A stretch of 64,000 nucleotides of DNA. Source: Aurantiacibacter suaedae. Lineage in GTDB: Bacteria > Pseudomonadota > Alphaproteobacteria > Sphingomonadales > Sphingomonadaceae. Location of the stretch: positions 434,001 to 498,000 of the forward strand of contig NZ_SKCG01000001.1 in NCBI RefSeq assembly GCF_005434915.1. Reading direction: 5' to 3'. The position numbers and the translations under genes are program-made. The notes beneath the pieces were generated by a model that searched no databases, was not told where the DNA came from, and saw nothing but the letters and a program-made list of their open reading frames with translations. Shown here one piece after another: positions 25,729-34,646 of the stretch (the first letter of the stretch is position 1; every line of letters begins with the position of its first letter).

Positions 25729-25962
25729 TCATTCGCCGTCGAGCGAGGGTTCGAACAGCTTGTGCAGATGCACGATCACATATTTCATTTCCGCATCGTC
25801 AACCGTGCGCTGCGCCCAACCGCGCCAGGCTTCCTGCGCACTGGTGAAGTCGGGAAAGAAGCCGACGACGTGGATGTCCTTCAGATCCTGGAACTCGACT
25901 GAGCGGGGATCTTTTACCCGCCCACCGATTACGAGATGCAGAAGTTGTTCGGACGAGGGCAT
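25729..25962 (-). CDS. DUF4170 family protein
   Basis: 77 aa. The sequence LHLVIGGRVKDPRSVEFQDLKDIHVVGFFPDF and MKYVIVHLHKLFEP is the conserved core of DUF4170, a small single-domain family found mainly in alphaproteobacteria. No function is known, and no signal peptide or membrane segment is seen. It stands alone, convergent with greA and about 90 bp downstream of the YqjD-like operon, with which it could be cotranscribed. Confidence 0.85.
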   Translation of the reverse strand: MPSSEQLLHLVIGGRVKDPRSVEFQDLKDIHVVGFFPDFTSAQEAWRGWAQRTVDDAEMKYVIVHLHKLFEPSLDGE

Positions 25963-26055
25963 GAAGCACAGCCTTTCTGATTGAGGAGAAAATTTCTCCC
26001 CGCTCTATCGTCTGGCTCGAATGGTGCAAGGTCGCAAATCGCCTCGCGTTGATGC

Positions 26056-26547
26056 CTAGTGTATCTTGAACGCCCGCATGATCGACTTGCCGACCTCACG
26101 CCCGGCAATCCGCGCATCGTCACCGGCATTCCTAGCGCGATACTTTGCATCGCGGCGGGCGCGCCGTGCCTTGTCGTTAGCGCTGTCGGCAAGGTCGGCC
26201 AGCTTGCGCTTGCCCTCTTTCCCGGCATGTCCGGCGTCGTCGCGCAGTTCGGCGAGGAAACCCATGGCCATCTCGCTACCCAATGCAGCAAGGCCAGCAG
26301 CCTTCGCACCCGTGCGCGCAGCGGCGCGGCGCGGCGTCTTGAACAGACTCGCGATCATCACCCCGGCGACGACACCGCCAGCAACAGTGGTGACCGGGTG
26401 CTCCTTGGCAAAGGCCGTGAACTTGTCTTTCGCTTCGACCGCACCTGCCTTGGCACTGTCACCCAGTTTCTTGGCGCGACGCGTGGCCTCGCTATCCTGG
26501 CCTGCTTCAATCCGCTCTTTAAGGGCAGCGCGTTTATCATCGCTCAT
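26056..26547 (-). CDS. YqjD/DUF883-like membrane-associated protein (fourth gene of stress operon)
   Basis: 163 aa. A charged helical N-terminal half is followed by a glycine-rich hydrophobic segment (HPVTTVAGGVVAGVMIASLF, about 50-70) and a long basic, Ala/Arg-rich helical tail. This composition resembles ElaB/YqjD-type proteins, which anchor to the inner membrane and can bind ribosomes in stationary phase; assignment is by resemblance only. Its ATG overlaps the stop of the preceding gene (ATGA). Last gene of four behind an EcfG-type promoter. Confidence 0.7.
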   Translation of the reverse strand: MSDDKRAALKERIEAGQDSEATRRAKKLGDSAKAGAVEAKDKFTAFAKEHPVTTVAGGVVAGVMIASLFKTPRRAAARTGAKAAGLAALGSEMAMGFLAELRDDAGHAGKEGKRKLADLADSANDKARRARRDAKYRARNAGDDARIAGREVGKSIMRAFKIH

Positions 26548-26921
26548 GCTTGTGTCTCCGCTGGAAGTTTCTGTTCATTTACCGAACGATCATCCCCGCC
26601 AGCTTGTTCCGTTTCAGCGGCATCATCTTCATCGTCATCGTCAAAAAGATCACGCACGATGGCAGCCAATGGCTCGCGCAACAGCCACAAGGCAATTGCC
26701 GCAATAAGCGCTGCGACCACCCCGCCGACCTGAACCTTGTGACCGGACAGATAGTCGCGCGCATCGTCACCGAGGTCGTGGGCGCGAGTTGTCAAATCCG
26801 GGCCGGAATGTGCTTCGTGGTCCACCTCGCGCTTGAGATGCGCAACATCGGCAAGAACCAGCGCCCGCGCGGCATCGCGCAGCATCCGGTCTTCGCGCAG
26901 CTGGCGTTCGAGATCAGACAT
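26544..26921 (-). CDS. Small single-TM protein (third gene of stress operon)
   Basis: 125 aa from ATG 26921, chosen because MSDLERQLREDRMLRDAARALV gives a charged helical start and the upstream frame overlaps the previous gene. One transmembrane segment (VGGVVAALIAAIALWLL, about 66-82), then a strongly acidic tail (DDDDEDDAAETEQ). No named domain is recognised. It overlaps both neighbours (8 bp with the holin-like gene upstream, 4 bp downstream), so the four genes are translationally coupled. Confidence 0.75.
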   Translation of the reverse strand: MSDLERQLREDRMLRDAARALVLADVAHLKREVDHEAHSGPDLTTRAHDLGDDARDYLSGHKVQVGGVVAALIAAIALWLLREPLAAIVRDLFDDDDEDDAAETEQAGGDDRSVNEQKLPAETQA

Positions 26922-27378
26922 GGGGGCTATCCTCCAGCGCGCCATCGCCTTGGGCGAAGGCGCTTTTGATCGAGCCAAGCGCGCGCCGCGCACCGCGCAC
27001 GCACAACCACGCAAGCAGCAGCAGCACGAGCACGACAATAGCCGTCGCACCCCAGGCCGTTACGATCGGGATAAGCGCGATCAGCAGACCAATGGTCAGC
27101 CCGACTGCCGCGAGCAGGACGAGCACGATAGCGACGATGCCCAAGGCAATCGCCGTAACCAGTCGATTGCCAGCCAGGCGCGCGCGGGTTTTCTGGAACG
27201 CGAACTCGGCGTCGAAATAGTTGAGCGCATCGCTGGCGAGCGCCCCCATATCCTCGGCCAGAGTGCGCACAAAAGGCTCGTCGGGAGCAGAGCCCGGCGA
27301 GCCTTTTTGCCTTTGTCCCGGCTGATCCTCAGGATCGGGGCCGGGCACTGCGGTTGGGTCAGGCGTATTGGTTGCCAC
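26914..27378 (-). CDS. YqjE-like / phage holin superfamily III membrane protein
   Basis: 154 aa. A Pro-rich disordered start (about 1-35) is followed by an amphipathic helix (LAEDMGALASDALNYFDAEFAFQKT) and two adjacent transmembrane segments (about 72-95 and 103-128). This is the layout of the PF07332 family (putative actinobacterial holin-X/YqjE). In enterobacteria yqjD-yqjE-yqjK form a similar cluster. Not a phage gene here; the neighbours are chromosomal. Confidence 0.75.
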   Translation of the reverse strand: MATNTPDPTAVPGPDPEDQPGQRQKGSPGSAPDEPFVRTLAEDMGALASDALNYFDAEFAFQKTRARLAGNRLVTAIALGIVAIVLVLLAAVGLTIGLLIALIPIVTAWGATAIVVLVLLLLAWLCVRGARRALGSIKSAFAQGDGALEDSPHV

Positions 27379-27381
27379 GCG

Positions 27382-27876
27382 TTAGCGACGGAACAGACGC
27401 GAAACCATGAAACCGGCGATGGCGGCAATGCCGACTGCGGTCGCGGGGCTCTTGCGAATAGCCTCACGCGCATCCTCGCTCAGTTCCTCGTAGCTCTTCT
27501 CATTCAGCGTCTTGGCAGAGTCGGTGAGGTAACCCGAAGCGCGGCGAGCGTAGTCTCCATATTTGGCGCCGAACTTCTCGTCGATCATGGCGGCGTTCTC
27601 GTCCACCAGCTTCGAAAGGCTGACGAGCGCATCGCTAGCCTTGGTCTTTCCTTCAACGGCAAGATCGCCTGCCCGGGCCATCGCATCGTCGGCCATGTCA
27701 TGCCCGCGTGCGCTGGCTTCACCCTTAAGAGCGGCAGCGCCGGCCTTGGCTTCGCCGATAGCGGCATTGAAGCGCGACTTCGCCTCTTCAGTTCCCGCGG
27801 TCGAGGTCGGCTCGGGGGCGGTCACAGCAGTGGCGGTGGCAGGCTTGGGAGCTTCGGTCTTCTGAGTAGGAGCCAT
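27382..27876 (-). CDS. DUF883/YqjD-like protein (first gene of stress operon)
   Basis: 164 aa from ATG 27876, preceded by AAGGGAA. A Pro/Ala/Thr-rich start is followed by a long amphipathic helical region of the kind seen in YqjD and apolipoprotein-like proteins (about 30-135). The C-terminal hydrophobic anchor SPATAVGIAAIAGFMVSRLF ends in RR. Such proteins insert by the C-terminus in the inner membrane and are induced in stationary phase. The gene lies about 95 bp downstream of a perfect EcfG promoter match. Confidence 0.75.
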   Translation of the reverse strand: MAPTQKTEAPKPATATAVTAPEPTSTAGTEEAKSRFNAAIGEAKAGAAALKGEASARGHDMADDAMARAGDLAVEGKTKASDALVSLSKLVDENAAMIDEKFGAKYGDYARRASGYLTDSAKTLNEKSYEELSEDAREAIRKSPATAVGIAAIAGFMVSRLFRR

Positions 27877-27977
27877 GGTATTCCCTTTCTTGCGAAGTGC
27901 TCCGGACATGACTTCCGGTGCGCACGAATTCTTACACAGGGGTATCGTGAAGATAATACACCCACTTTCAAGACTCC

Positions 27978-28002
27978 AACGCGGCTTGCCCTTGAATGTT
28001 CC
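27978..28002 (-). promoter_or_regulatory. EcfG (general stress sigma factor) promoter of the YqjD-like operon
   Basis: On the minus strand GGAAC (28002-27998) is followed by exactly 16 nt and CGTT (27981-27978). This is the full consensus GGAAC-N16/17-CGTT described for EcfG-dependent promoters in alphaproteobacteria. Transcription would start near 27970, giving a leader of about 95 nt before the ATG at 27876. Its position in the divergent gap and the stress-type genes behind it agree. Confidence 0.8.
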
Positions 28003-28011
28003 GCCGCATAG

Positions 28012-29343
<1,332 letters not shown>

Positions 29344-29373
29344 ACAGATCGGCGGGCCGGGCAGGGGGCGACG

Positions 29374-29685
29374 CTAAGGCTCCTGCTCGGCCTCGACCTC
29401 ATGCTCGATCTCTTTCTCGATCGGCTCCATCCGCTCCATCACCTTGCGGTTCTTGCGGCTGAGCAGATATTGCCACACGCCCCATGCGTTGATGATCAGC
29501 AAGATGGCATTCATCGCCGCGATCGGCAGCGCGTCGGAGGTCAGCCCCGAGATGACCCAGGTAATCGACACCAGACAGAACAGGATGAAGCCGTAGCCTG
29601 TTGCGCGTCGGCCCAGGTCGGCAGCGATCAGGCCAGCGGCGAGCATCGTGCCGATGGCGGCGATCCATTCGAGAGGTCCGTTCAT
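29374..29685 (-). CDS. Small 3-TM inner-membrane protein, candidate flavin-related
   Basis: 103 aa. Three hydrophobic segments (about 7-22, 30-48, 55-75) are followed by a highly charged C-terminal tail (KNRKVMERMEPIEKEIEHE). The short three-helix layout recalls half-transporters that work as dimers, but I recognise no named family. It follows the ribBA-ribH-reductase genes on the same strand. A palindrome identical in type to those at the ribB promoter lies about 75-90 bp upstream. A role in flavin or precursor transport is inference from this shared site only. Confidence 0.7.
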   Translation of the reverse strand: MNGPLEWIAAIGTMLAAGLIAADLGRRATGYGFILFCLVSITWVISGLTSDALPIAAMNAILLIINAWGVWQYLLSRKNRKVMERMEPIEKEIEHEVEAEQEP

Positions 29686-29756
29686 ACAGGCCAGAGCGCT
29701 GATGGGTGCCGGGTGGTTCCCGATCAGCCGAACTCTGAATTGTGTCGGACCGTGAA

Positions 29757-29774
29757 ATCACATCACGATGTGAT
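29757..29774 (-). promoter_or_regulatory. Palindromic operator upstream of the 3-TM gene
   Basis: ATCACAT-CACG-ATGTGAT is a perfect 7-bp inverted repeat (8 bp counting the inner C/G), matching the two palindromes before ribB. On the minus strand it lies 13 bp downstream of a TATCAT that could be a -10 element, so binding would cover the start of transcription. Confidence 0.7.
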
Positions 29775-29888
29775 TTTTGCAGAACATGATATTGCGAGAA
29801 CTGGCGTACCCGTTGGCCAACGGCCAGCGCCCGCAAGATCGCGCGATTGAACCAATTGTACCCGCGTTCTGGGGACCACTAAACCGTT

Positions 29889-30815
29889 TCAGGCACCCGC
29901 GTCGGTGAGCTTCGCAATCTGGCTTTCGCTCAGCGTCAGATTGACTGCCTCGAAGTGCAGATCGAGCTGTTCTGGCTTGCTCGCACTGGCAATGGGCGCG
30001 GTGATGCCAGGCTGCGCAGCCAGCCAGGCGAGCGCAACCGCGCCAAGGCTGTCACCAGTTTCTGCGGCCACTTCGTCGAGCGCCGGGAGCACCTTCAAAC
30101 CCTTGTCGAAAAATCGCTCGATACTTGATCCGCGGCTGCTCTGCTCAAGATCTTCGCGCGTGCGATACTTTCCTGTGAGAAAACCGGCGGCAAGACCGAA
30201 CCACGGATAGTGTGCAATCCCCGCCTCTTCACAATAGGTCTGAAGTTCGGCATCGAAGCCATTGCGAACAACGAGGTTGTACTCGTTCTGCAACACGGTG
30301 AACCGCGCGGCTCCCGCAGCTTCGGCGGCCTCGTTCAGCGAGCGCAAGCGTGCGGCCGAGTAATTCGATGCGCCCAGTTCGCGCACCTTTCCCTCGGCAA
30401 CCAGTTCGCCGAACCCGGCGGCAGTTTCGGCCTGCGGGGTCTGCTCTTCATCGCGGTGCGCGTAGTAGAGATCGACATAGTCGGTCTGCAGCCGGTCGAG
30501 GCTTTTCTCCAGCTCGCTGCGGACCTTGGCCGGATCGAGATCGCCCGGATCACCGTTCATGCCGGTCTTGGTGGCGATCAGCATGTCGGAACGCACTCCG
30601 CGTGCGTTGAGCCACTTGCCGATCACCGCCTCGCTCTCGCCGCCGACATGGCCTGGCACCCATACCGAGTAACCCTGCGCCGTATCGATCATCCGCCCGC
30701 CAGCTTCATAGAACCGGTCGAGCACGGCAAAGCTGGTGTCCTCATCGGCGGTGAAGCCGAACACATTGCCGCCCAGCACGATTGGCAAACCGCCGAAAGA
30801 AGGATGGTTGCTCAC
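29889..30815 (-). CDS. Aldo/keto reductase
   Basis: 308 aa. NAD(P)H-dependent oxidoreductase of the AKR (TIM-barrel) superfamily. The catalytic tetrad can be placed as Asp/Tyr in DTAQGYS, Lys in LIATKTG and His in [13 protein letters not shown]. The C-terminal [14 protein letters not shown] is the cofactor-binding block. The substrate is unknown. Its ATG overlaps the ribH stop (ATGA), so it belongs to the ribBA-ribH operon; a link to flavin metabolism is possible but unproven. The 203-bp gap after it holds the third palindromic operator. Confidence 0.88.
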   Translation of the reverse strand: MSNHPSFGGLPIVLGGNVFGFTADEDTSFAVLDRFYEAGGRMIDTAQGYSVWVPGHVGGESEAVIGKWLNARGVRSDMLIATKTGMNGDPGDLDPAKVRSELEKSLDRLQTDYVDLYYAHRDEEQTPQAETAAGFGELVAEGKVRELGASNYSAARLRSLNEAAEAAGAARFTVLQNEYNLVVRNGFDAELQTYCEEAGIAHYPWFGLAAGFLTGKYRTREDLEQSSRGSSIERFFDKGLKVLPALDEVAAETGDSLGAVALAWLAAQPGITAPIASASKPEQLDLHFEAVNLTLSESQIAKLTDAGA

Positions 30816-31237
30816 TGGAACTGCTCCTGCAATTCAAGCAGACGCATGGCCGCCACTGCCGCCTCGCCGCCCTTGTTCTTCTGCGCCGGATCAGCACGCA
30901 CCAGCGCCTGCTGCTCGTTCTCCACGGTGAGAATACCGTTGCCGATCGCGACCGCGTCCATGGTCAGCGCCATGATCGCGCGCGCACTTTCGCCGGCGAC
31001 GATTTCGAAGTGATAGGTCTCGCCCCGGATCACCACGCCGATGGCGACAAAGCCGTCGTAGCGGCCACTTTCAGCAGCAAGCGCAATCGCACCCGGCACC
31101 TCAAGCGCGCCCGGAACGGTGAGCACGTCCACACTGTGTCCGGCGTCTTCCAGCGCGGTGCGCGCGCCCGCGATCAAGAGGTCATTGAGGTGCTCATAAA
31201 AGCGGGCTTCGACAATAAGGAAACGGGCCATGGTCAT
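30812..31237 (-). CDS. ribH: 6,7-dimethyl-8-ribityllumazine synthase
   Basis: 141 aa. Condenses 3,4-dihydroxy-2-butanone 4-phosphate (made by RibB, encoded just upstream) with the ribitylaminouracil to give lumazine, the last step but one to riboflavin. Conserved [13 protein letters not shown], the active-site [18 protein letters not shown] and the phosphate-binding [13 protein letters not shown] are all present. The ATG at 31237 overlaps the ribB stop (ATGA); a second ATG at 31231 is possible, and GGAG is placed between the ideal spacings of the two. Confidence 0.95.
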   Translation of the reverse strand: MTMARFLIVEARFYEHLNDLLIAGARTALEDAGHSVDVLTVPGALEVPGAIALAAESGRYDGFVAIGVVIRGETYHFEIVAGESARAIMALTMDAVAIGNGILTVENEQQALVRADPAQKNKGGEAAVAAMRLLELQEQFQ

Positions 31238-32523
31238 TCGACTCCGCAGGCAATGGGACGTTCCCCGACAATCGACAGGCCATAGCCATCAAGGCCGACC
31301 AGCGAATGCGAGGTGTTGGTGAGCAGGATCATGTCGCGCACGCCAAGCTCGGTAAGGATCTGCGCGCCGACGCCGTAGTCGCGTTGCTCTTCCTCCGTCT
31401 CGCGCGGGCGGTCTTCAAGCGAACGGATCGCGCGCGAGGCGAATTCGGGGGAGGGCCTGTTGATCACCACCACAACGCCCGCACCTTCCTCGGCAATGGC
31501 CCGCATCGCGCCTTCGAGCAGGCCCGAGCGTTCGCCTTTATGCGCAAAGACATCGTCGAATACCGACAGCGCGTGCATCCGCACCAGCGTCGGTTTCTCG
31601 GGATCGATATGCCCTTTGACCAGCGCCAAGGTTTCGTTCTTGGTCGCCTTGTTCCACATGCTGATCGCGCGCCAGTCGTCGCCCCAAGCCGAAGCGAAAC
31701 GGGCCTCTTCGCGCTTCTCGACGAGATTGTCGTTCTGGCGACGGTAGGCGATGAGATCGCGGATCGTGCCGATCTTCAACCGATGCTTGCGGGCAAAGGC
31801 GAGCAGCTGGTCGAAGCGGGCCATGGTCCCGTCTTCGTTCATGATCTCGCAGATCACACCGCTGGGGTTGAGCCCGGCGAGCCGCGAAATGTCCACCGCG
31901 GCCTCGGTATGGCCGGCGCGCACCAGAACGCCGCCCTCGCGCGCCACCAGCGGAAACACGTGGCCGGGGGTGACGATATCGTCCGGCCCCTTGGAAGCGT
32001 CGATCGCGACGGAGACGGTGCGGGCGCGGTCGGCGGCGCTGATCCCGGTGGTGACGCCCTCGCGCGCCTCGATGGCGACGGTAAAGGCGGTCTCGTGCCG
32101 AGTGCGGTTCTTTCGGCTCATCAGTTCAAGCCCAAGCGAATCGACACGCGTTTTGGACAGGGCCAGACAGATCAATCCGCGGCCATGGGTGGCCATGAAG
32201 TTGATCGCATCGGGCGTAGCCATCTGGGCGGGGATCACCAGATCGCCTTCGTTCTCGCGATCCTCGTCGTCGACCAGGATGAACATGCGTCCGTTGCGCG
32301 CTTCCTCGATCAGCTCCTCGATCCCGACCAGCACCGGGCTGTCGTCATTCTCCGACAGGAAGCGTTCGAGCTTGCCGAGCGTCTCGGCGGTTGGGTTCCA
32401 CCCCGGCTCGGTGCAATCGCGCAGCGTGTTGGCATGAAGACCGGCAGCACGGGCGAGCCCCGCGCGGGTCATTTTGCCTTCCCCGATAAGGGCGAAAACC
32501 TTGGAAAGAACTAGATCGGACAT
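31234..32523 (-). CDS. ribB: HTH domain fused to 3,4-dihydroxy-2-butanone-4-phosphate synthase (RibB) with degenerate RibA domain
   Basis: 429 aa. Residues about 66-270 are an intact DHBP synthase: the acidic loop [25 protein letters not shown] and [16 protein letters not shown] are all there, so it should convert ribulose 5-phosphate to DHBP plus formate. Residues 275-425 resemble GTP cyclohydrolase II but the zinc-binding cysteine motif is absent ([16 protein letters not shown] in its place), so RibA activity is not expected. The unusual part is residues 1-62: [22 protein letters not shown] followed by LHANTLRDC and [15 protein letters not shown] has the pattern of an XRE-like helix-turn-helix. 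The normal RibB fold begins after it. Two palindromes at its promoter fit autoregulation. It heads the operon with ribH. Confidence 0.9.
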   Translation of the reverse strand: MSDLVLSKVFALIGEGKMTRAGLARAAGLHANTLRDCTEPGWNPTAETLGKLERFLSENDDSPVLVGIEELIEEARNGRMFILVDDEDRENEGDLVIPAQMATPDAINFMATHGRGLICLALSKTRVDSLGLELMSRKNRTRHETAFTVAIEAREGVTTGISAADRARTVSVAIDASKGPDDIVTPGHVFPLVAREGGVLVRAGHTEAAVDISRLAGLNPSGVICEIMNEDGTMARFDQLLAFARKHRLKIGTIRDLIAYRRQNDNLVEKREEARFASAWGDDWRAISMWNKATKNETLALVKGHIDPEKPTLVRMHALSVFDDVFAHKGERSGLLEGAMRAIAEEGAGVVVVINRPSPEFASRAIRSLEDRPRETEEEQRDYGVGAQILTELGVRDMILLTNTSHSLVGLDGYGLSIVGERPIACGVE

Positions 32524-32536
32524 GGCGCTTTCTCAA

Positions 32537-32586
32537 ATCACATTACAATGTGACGCTTTGATAGGCATCACATTCGATGTGATCAA
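32537..32586 (-). promoter_or_regulatory. ribB promoter with two operator palindromes
   Basis: On the minus strand TTGATC (32586-32581), a 17-nt spacer and TATCAA (32563-32558) make a plausible sigma-70 promoter. Palindrome A, ATCACATTCGATGTGAT (32567-32583), fills the spacer. Palindrome B, TCACATTACAATGTGA (32538-32553), covers the expected transcription start. Their centres are about 30 bp apart, close to three helical turns. The leader to the ATG is about 25-30 nt, with no room for an FMN riboswitch. Confidence 0.75.
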
Positions 32587-32613
32587 CCATTGATCGAGCT
32601 ACGTGGTCTCTTA

Positions 32614-33777
32614 TCAAACTCGCGCTGGGCTGAATACCGAACGATCAAGCCCCTCAATGCTGGTGACGCCCAGATAGGCCATGGTACGCCGCAGCTCTTG
32701 CTCCAGCAAAGCGATAGCGCGCGCCACCCCGACTTCACCGCCTGCGGCAAGGCCATAGAGCGTCGCGCGGCCGATCAGCACGCCTTTTGCCCCTAAAGCC
32801 AGCGCCTTAGCGATGTCGCTGCCGCGCCGAATGCCGCTATCATACCACACATCGAGCCGCTCACCCGCAGCATCGAGCACGGCAGGCAGTGCATCAATGG
32901 CAGCAATCGAATAGTCCAGCGCCCGCCCGCCGTGGTTGGAGACGATCACAGCATCCAGGCCATACCGCGCCGCCAATACCGCATCGTCTGGATGCAGCAC
33001 CCCCTTCACGACCATCTTGCCGCGCCACATATCGCGCAGCTCGGCGATCCCGTCCCAATCGAGGTTATCCTGCTTGAACTGCGCGCCGGGCATTCCGCCC
33101 TTACCGATCGAATGACGCAGATGCGGAGGCAGGTTCGCCTGTTGCGGCAGCTTGCCCTCGCGCAGCATGTATTGCCCGATCACACCCAGCAGCCAGCGCG
33201 GATGCATGAGCACATCGGCCACGTTCTGTCGGTTGGGTTTGAAGGGGATGCCAAAGCCGTTTCGGCTCAGATATTCGCGGTTGGGCGGAACCGGCAGATC
33301 AAGCGTAACGAACAGCGTATCGCAGCCGGCGGCTTGCGCACGGCGCACCACGTCGAACGACAGCTCCCGGTTTTCCCAGAGATAGAGCTGAAAGCAGACG
33401 CGGCCGGCTTCGGCCACGATCTGTTCGAGATTGAGCGTGCTGGCGCTGGAGATAGTAAACGGAATGCCCGCCGCGCGCGCCGCACGCGCCAGTGCGATAT
33501 CGCCGTTGTAGTGGATCAGCCCCGCGGCACCGGTCGGGCCGATGGCGAAGGGCAGGGCGCTTTGCTCTCCCAGCAGACTGGCCGAGAGATCTATCTGCTC
33601 CACATTGCGCGCAACCCGCGGCACGAAGGTCAGCGCATCGAGCGCGGCCCTATTGCGCCCCATTCCCGTCTCATCCTCCACCCCGCGTTCGAGATACTCC
33701 CAAACGCCGCGCGGAAGGCGTGCTTCGGCCTTGCGGCGCAGATCGGCAATGTTCCAGCAGGCAAGGTCCGCCGACAT
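32614..33777 (-). CDS. FMN-dependent alpha-hydroxy-acid oxidase (lactate dehydrogenase type)
   Basis: 387 aa. TIM-barrel flavoenzyme of the LldD/glycolate oxidase family. The N-terminal ADLRRKAEARLPRGVWEYLERG, FAIGPTGAAGLIHYNGD (FMN loop), the catalytic SNHGGRALD and the phosphate-binding DSGIRRGSDIAKALALGAKGVLIG are conserved. It probably oxidises L-lactate or a related 2-hydroxy acid; membrane association is typical of LldD but no membrane segment is seen here. It lies 90 bp upstream of the ribB promoter. It needs FMN, so the neighbourhood may not be accidental. Confidence 0.9.
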   Translation of the reverse strand: MSADLACWNIADLRRKAEARLPRGVWEYLERGVEDETGMGRNRAALDALTFVPRVARNVEQIDLSASLLGEQSALPFAIGPTGAAGLIHYNGDIALARAARAAGIPFTISSASTLNLEQIVAEAGRVCFQLYLWENRELSFDVVRRAQAAGCDTLFVTLDLPVPPNREYLSRNGFGIPFKPNRQNVADVLMHPRWLLGVIGQYMLREGKLPQQANLPPHLRHSIGKGGMPGAQFKQDNLDWDGIAELRDMWRGKMVVKGVLHPDDAVLAARYGLDAVIVSNHGGRALDYSIAAIDALPAVLDAAGERLDVWYDSGIRRGSDIAKALALGAKGVLIGRATLYGLAAGGEVGVARAIALLEQELRRTMAYLGVTSIEGLDRSVFSPARV

Positions 33778-33785
33778 CGCAGGTG

Positions 33786-34514
33786 TCAGCCGCGTCCGAG
33801 GAAGGGCAGCTTGTTCTGCACCATCAGCGCCTCATAGAAATTGAGGTGATCGGGCATGTCGCACATGTGGACGATGATGCCAGCAGCTTCCTCGGGTGTT
33901 GCCGCGAAGTTTTCGGGCAGCTTGACCGAGCCAGGCATGATCTCGGTTGCCACGATGCCGGGATGGAAGATCGACACCGCAATGTTCTGGTCGCGCCCGT
34001 CAACCGCGAGAGCATGGGTAAGCCCCGCAAGGCCGAATTTGCTGGCGGTGTACGAAGGGCACTCCGACCGCGGCACCTTGGCCGAGATCGATCCGACATT
34101 GACGATGCGCCCGTGCCCGCCCTTGAGGAAGATCGGCCAGGCATGTTTGGCGCACAGAAAGGCGCTGGTGAGGTTGGTGTTGATGACCTGCGACCACTGC
34201 TCGAGGCTGGTTTCGTGGACGGGAGTGTTCTCGGCGATACCGGCATTGTTGATCAGCACATCGACGGTGCCGAACTTCGCCACCGCCTGCGCGAACAGGT
34301 TGGCGACGGCATCTTCATCGGTAACATCGGTTGCAACGGCGAGGGCCTCGCCGCCCATGGCTTCGATTTTCTCGACGAGCCCTTTTAGGCGTTCGACCCG
34401 GCGCGCGGCCAGCACCACCTTCGCGCCACGGTTGACGAACTCAATCGCGCAAGCCTCCCCGATACCCGAACTCGCTCCGGTGACGACGACCACACGGCCA
34501 GCAAGGATCGACAT
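33786..34514 (-). CDS. Short-chain dehydrogenase/reductase
   Basis: 242 aa from ATG 34514, preceded by GGAGAGGAG. Classical SDR: TGASSGIGEACAIEF binds the NAD(P) pyrophosphate, NNAG stabilises the sheet, and the catalytic Ser (NVGSISAKV) and YxxxK (SYTASKFGL) are present. Arg-rich AARRVERL after the second strand favours NADP(H). Substrate unknown. The stop is 8 bp before the hydroxy-acid oxidase start, so they are likely one transcript. Confidence 0.9.
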   Translation of the reverse strand: MSILAGRVVVVTGASSGIGEACAIEFVNRGAKVVLAARRVERLKGLVEKIEAMGGEALAVATDVTDEDAVANLFAQAVAKFGTVDVLINNAGIAENTPVHETSLEQWSQVINTNLTSAFLCAKHAWPIFLKGGHGRIVNVGSISAKVPRSECPSYTASKFGLAGLTHALAVDGRDQNIAVSIFHPGIVATEIMPGSVKLPENFAATPEEAAGIIVHMCDMPDHLNFYEALMVQNKLPFLGRG

Positions 34515-34646
34515 GGGTTCTACTCTCCTCTCCCAGTTTGCGCCGGGACTACAGGAGGGCTGCGGCAAACGGAACCGCCAATTTTGCATCGAACAACGAG
34601 ATGTTTGGCTTCAACAATCGATCGCGGTAACGAAGTGCCGCGAGAG

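Noticed and set aside
26914-27378. Holin-like protein as evidence of a prophage
   Set aside because: No other phage gene is nearby; the YqjE-like family is chromosomal and the operon context explains it.
29686-29735. EcfG-like GGAAC on the minus strand near 29720, before the 3-TM gene
   Set aside because: At 16-17 nt only GCGC/CGCT is found in place of CGTT, and the start would fall almost at the ATG.
32524-32613. FMN riboswitch (RFN element) upstream of ribB
   Set aside because: The gap is only 90 bp, the RFN element needs about 140 nt, and the space is occupied by a promoter and palindromes.
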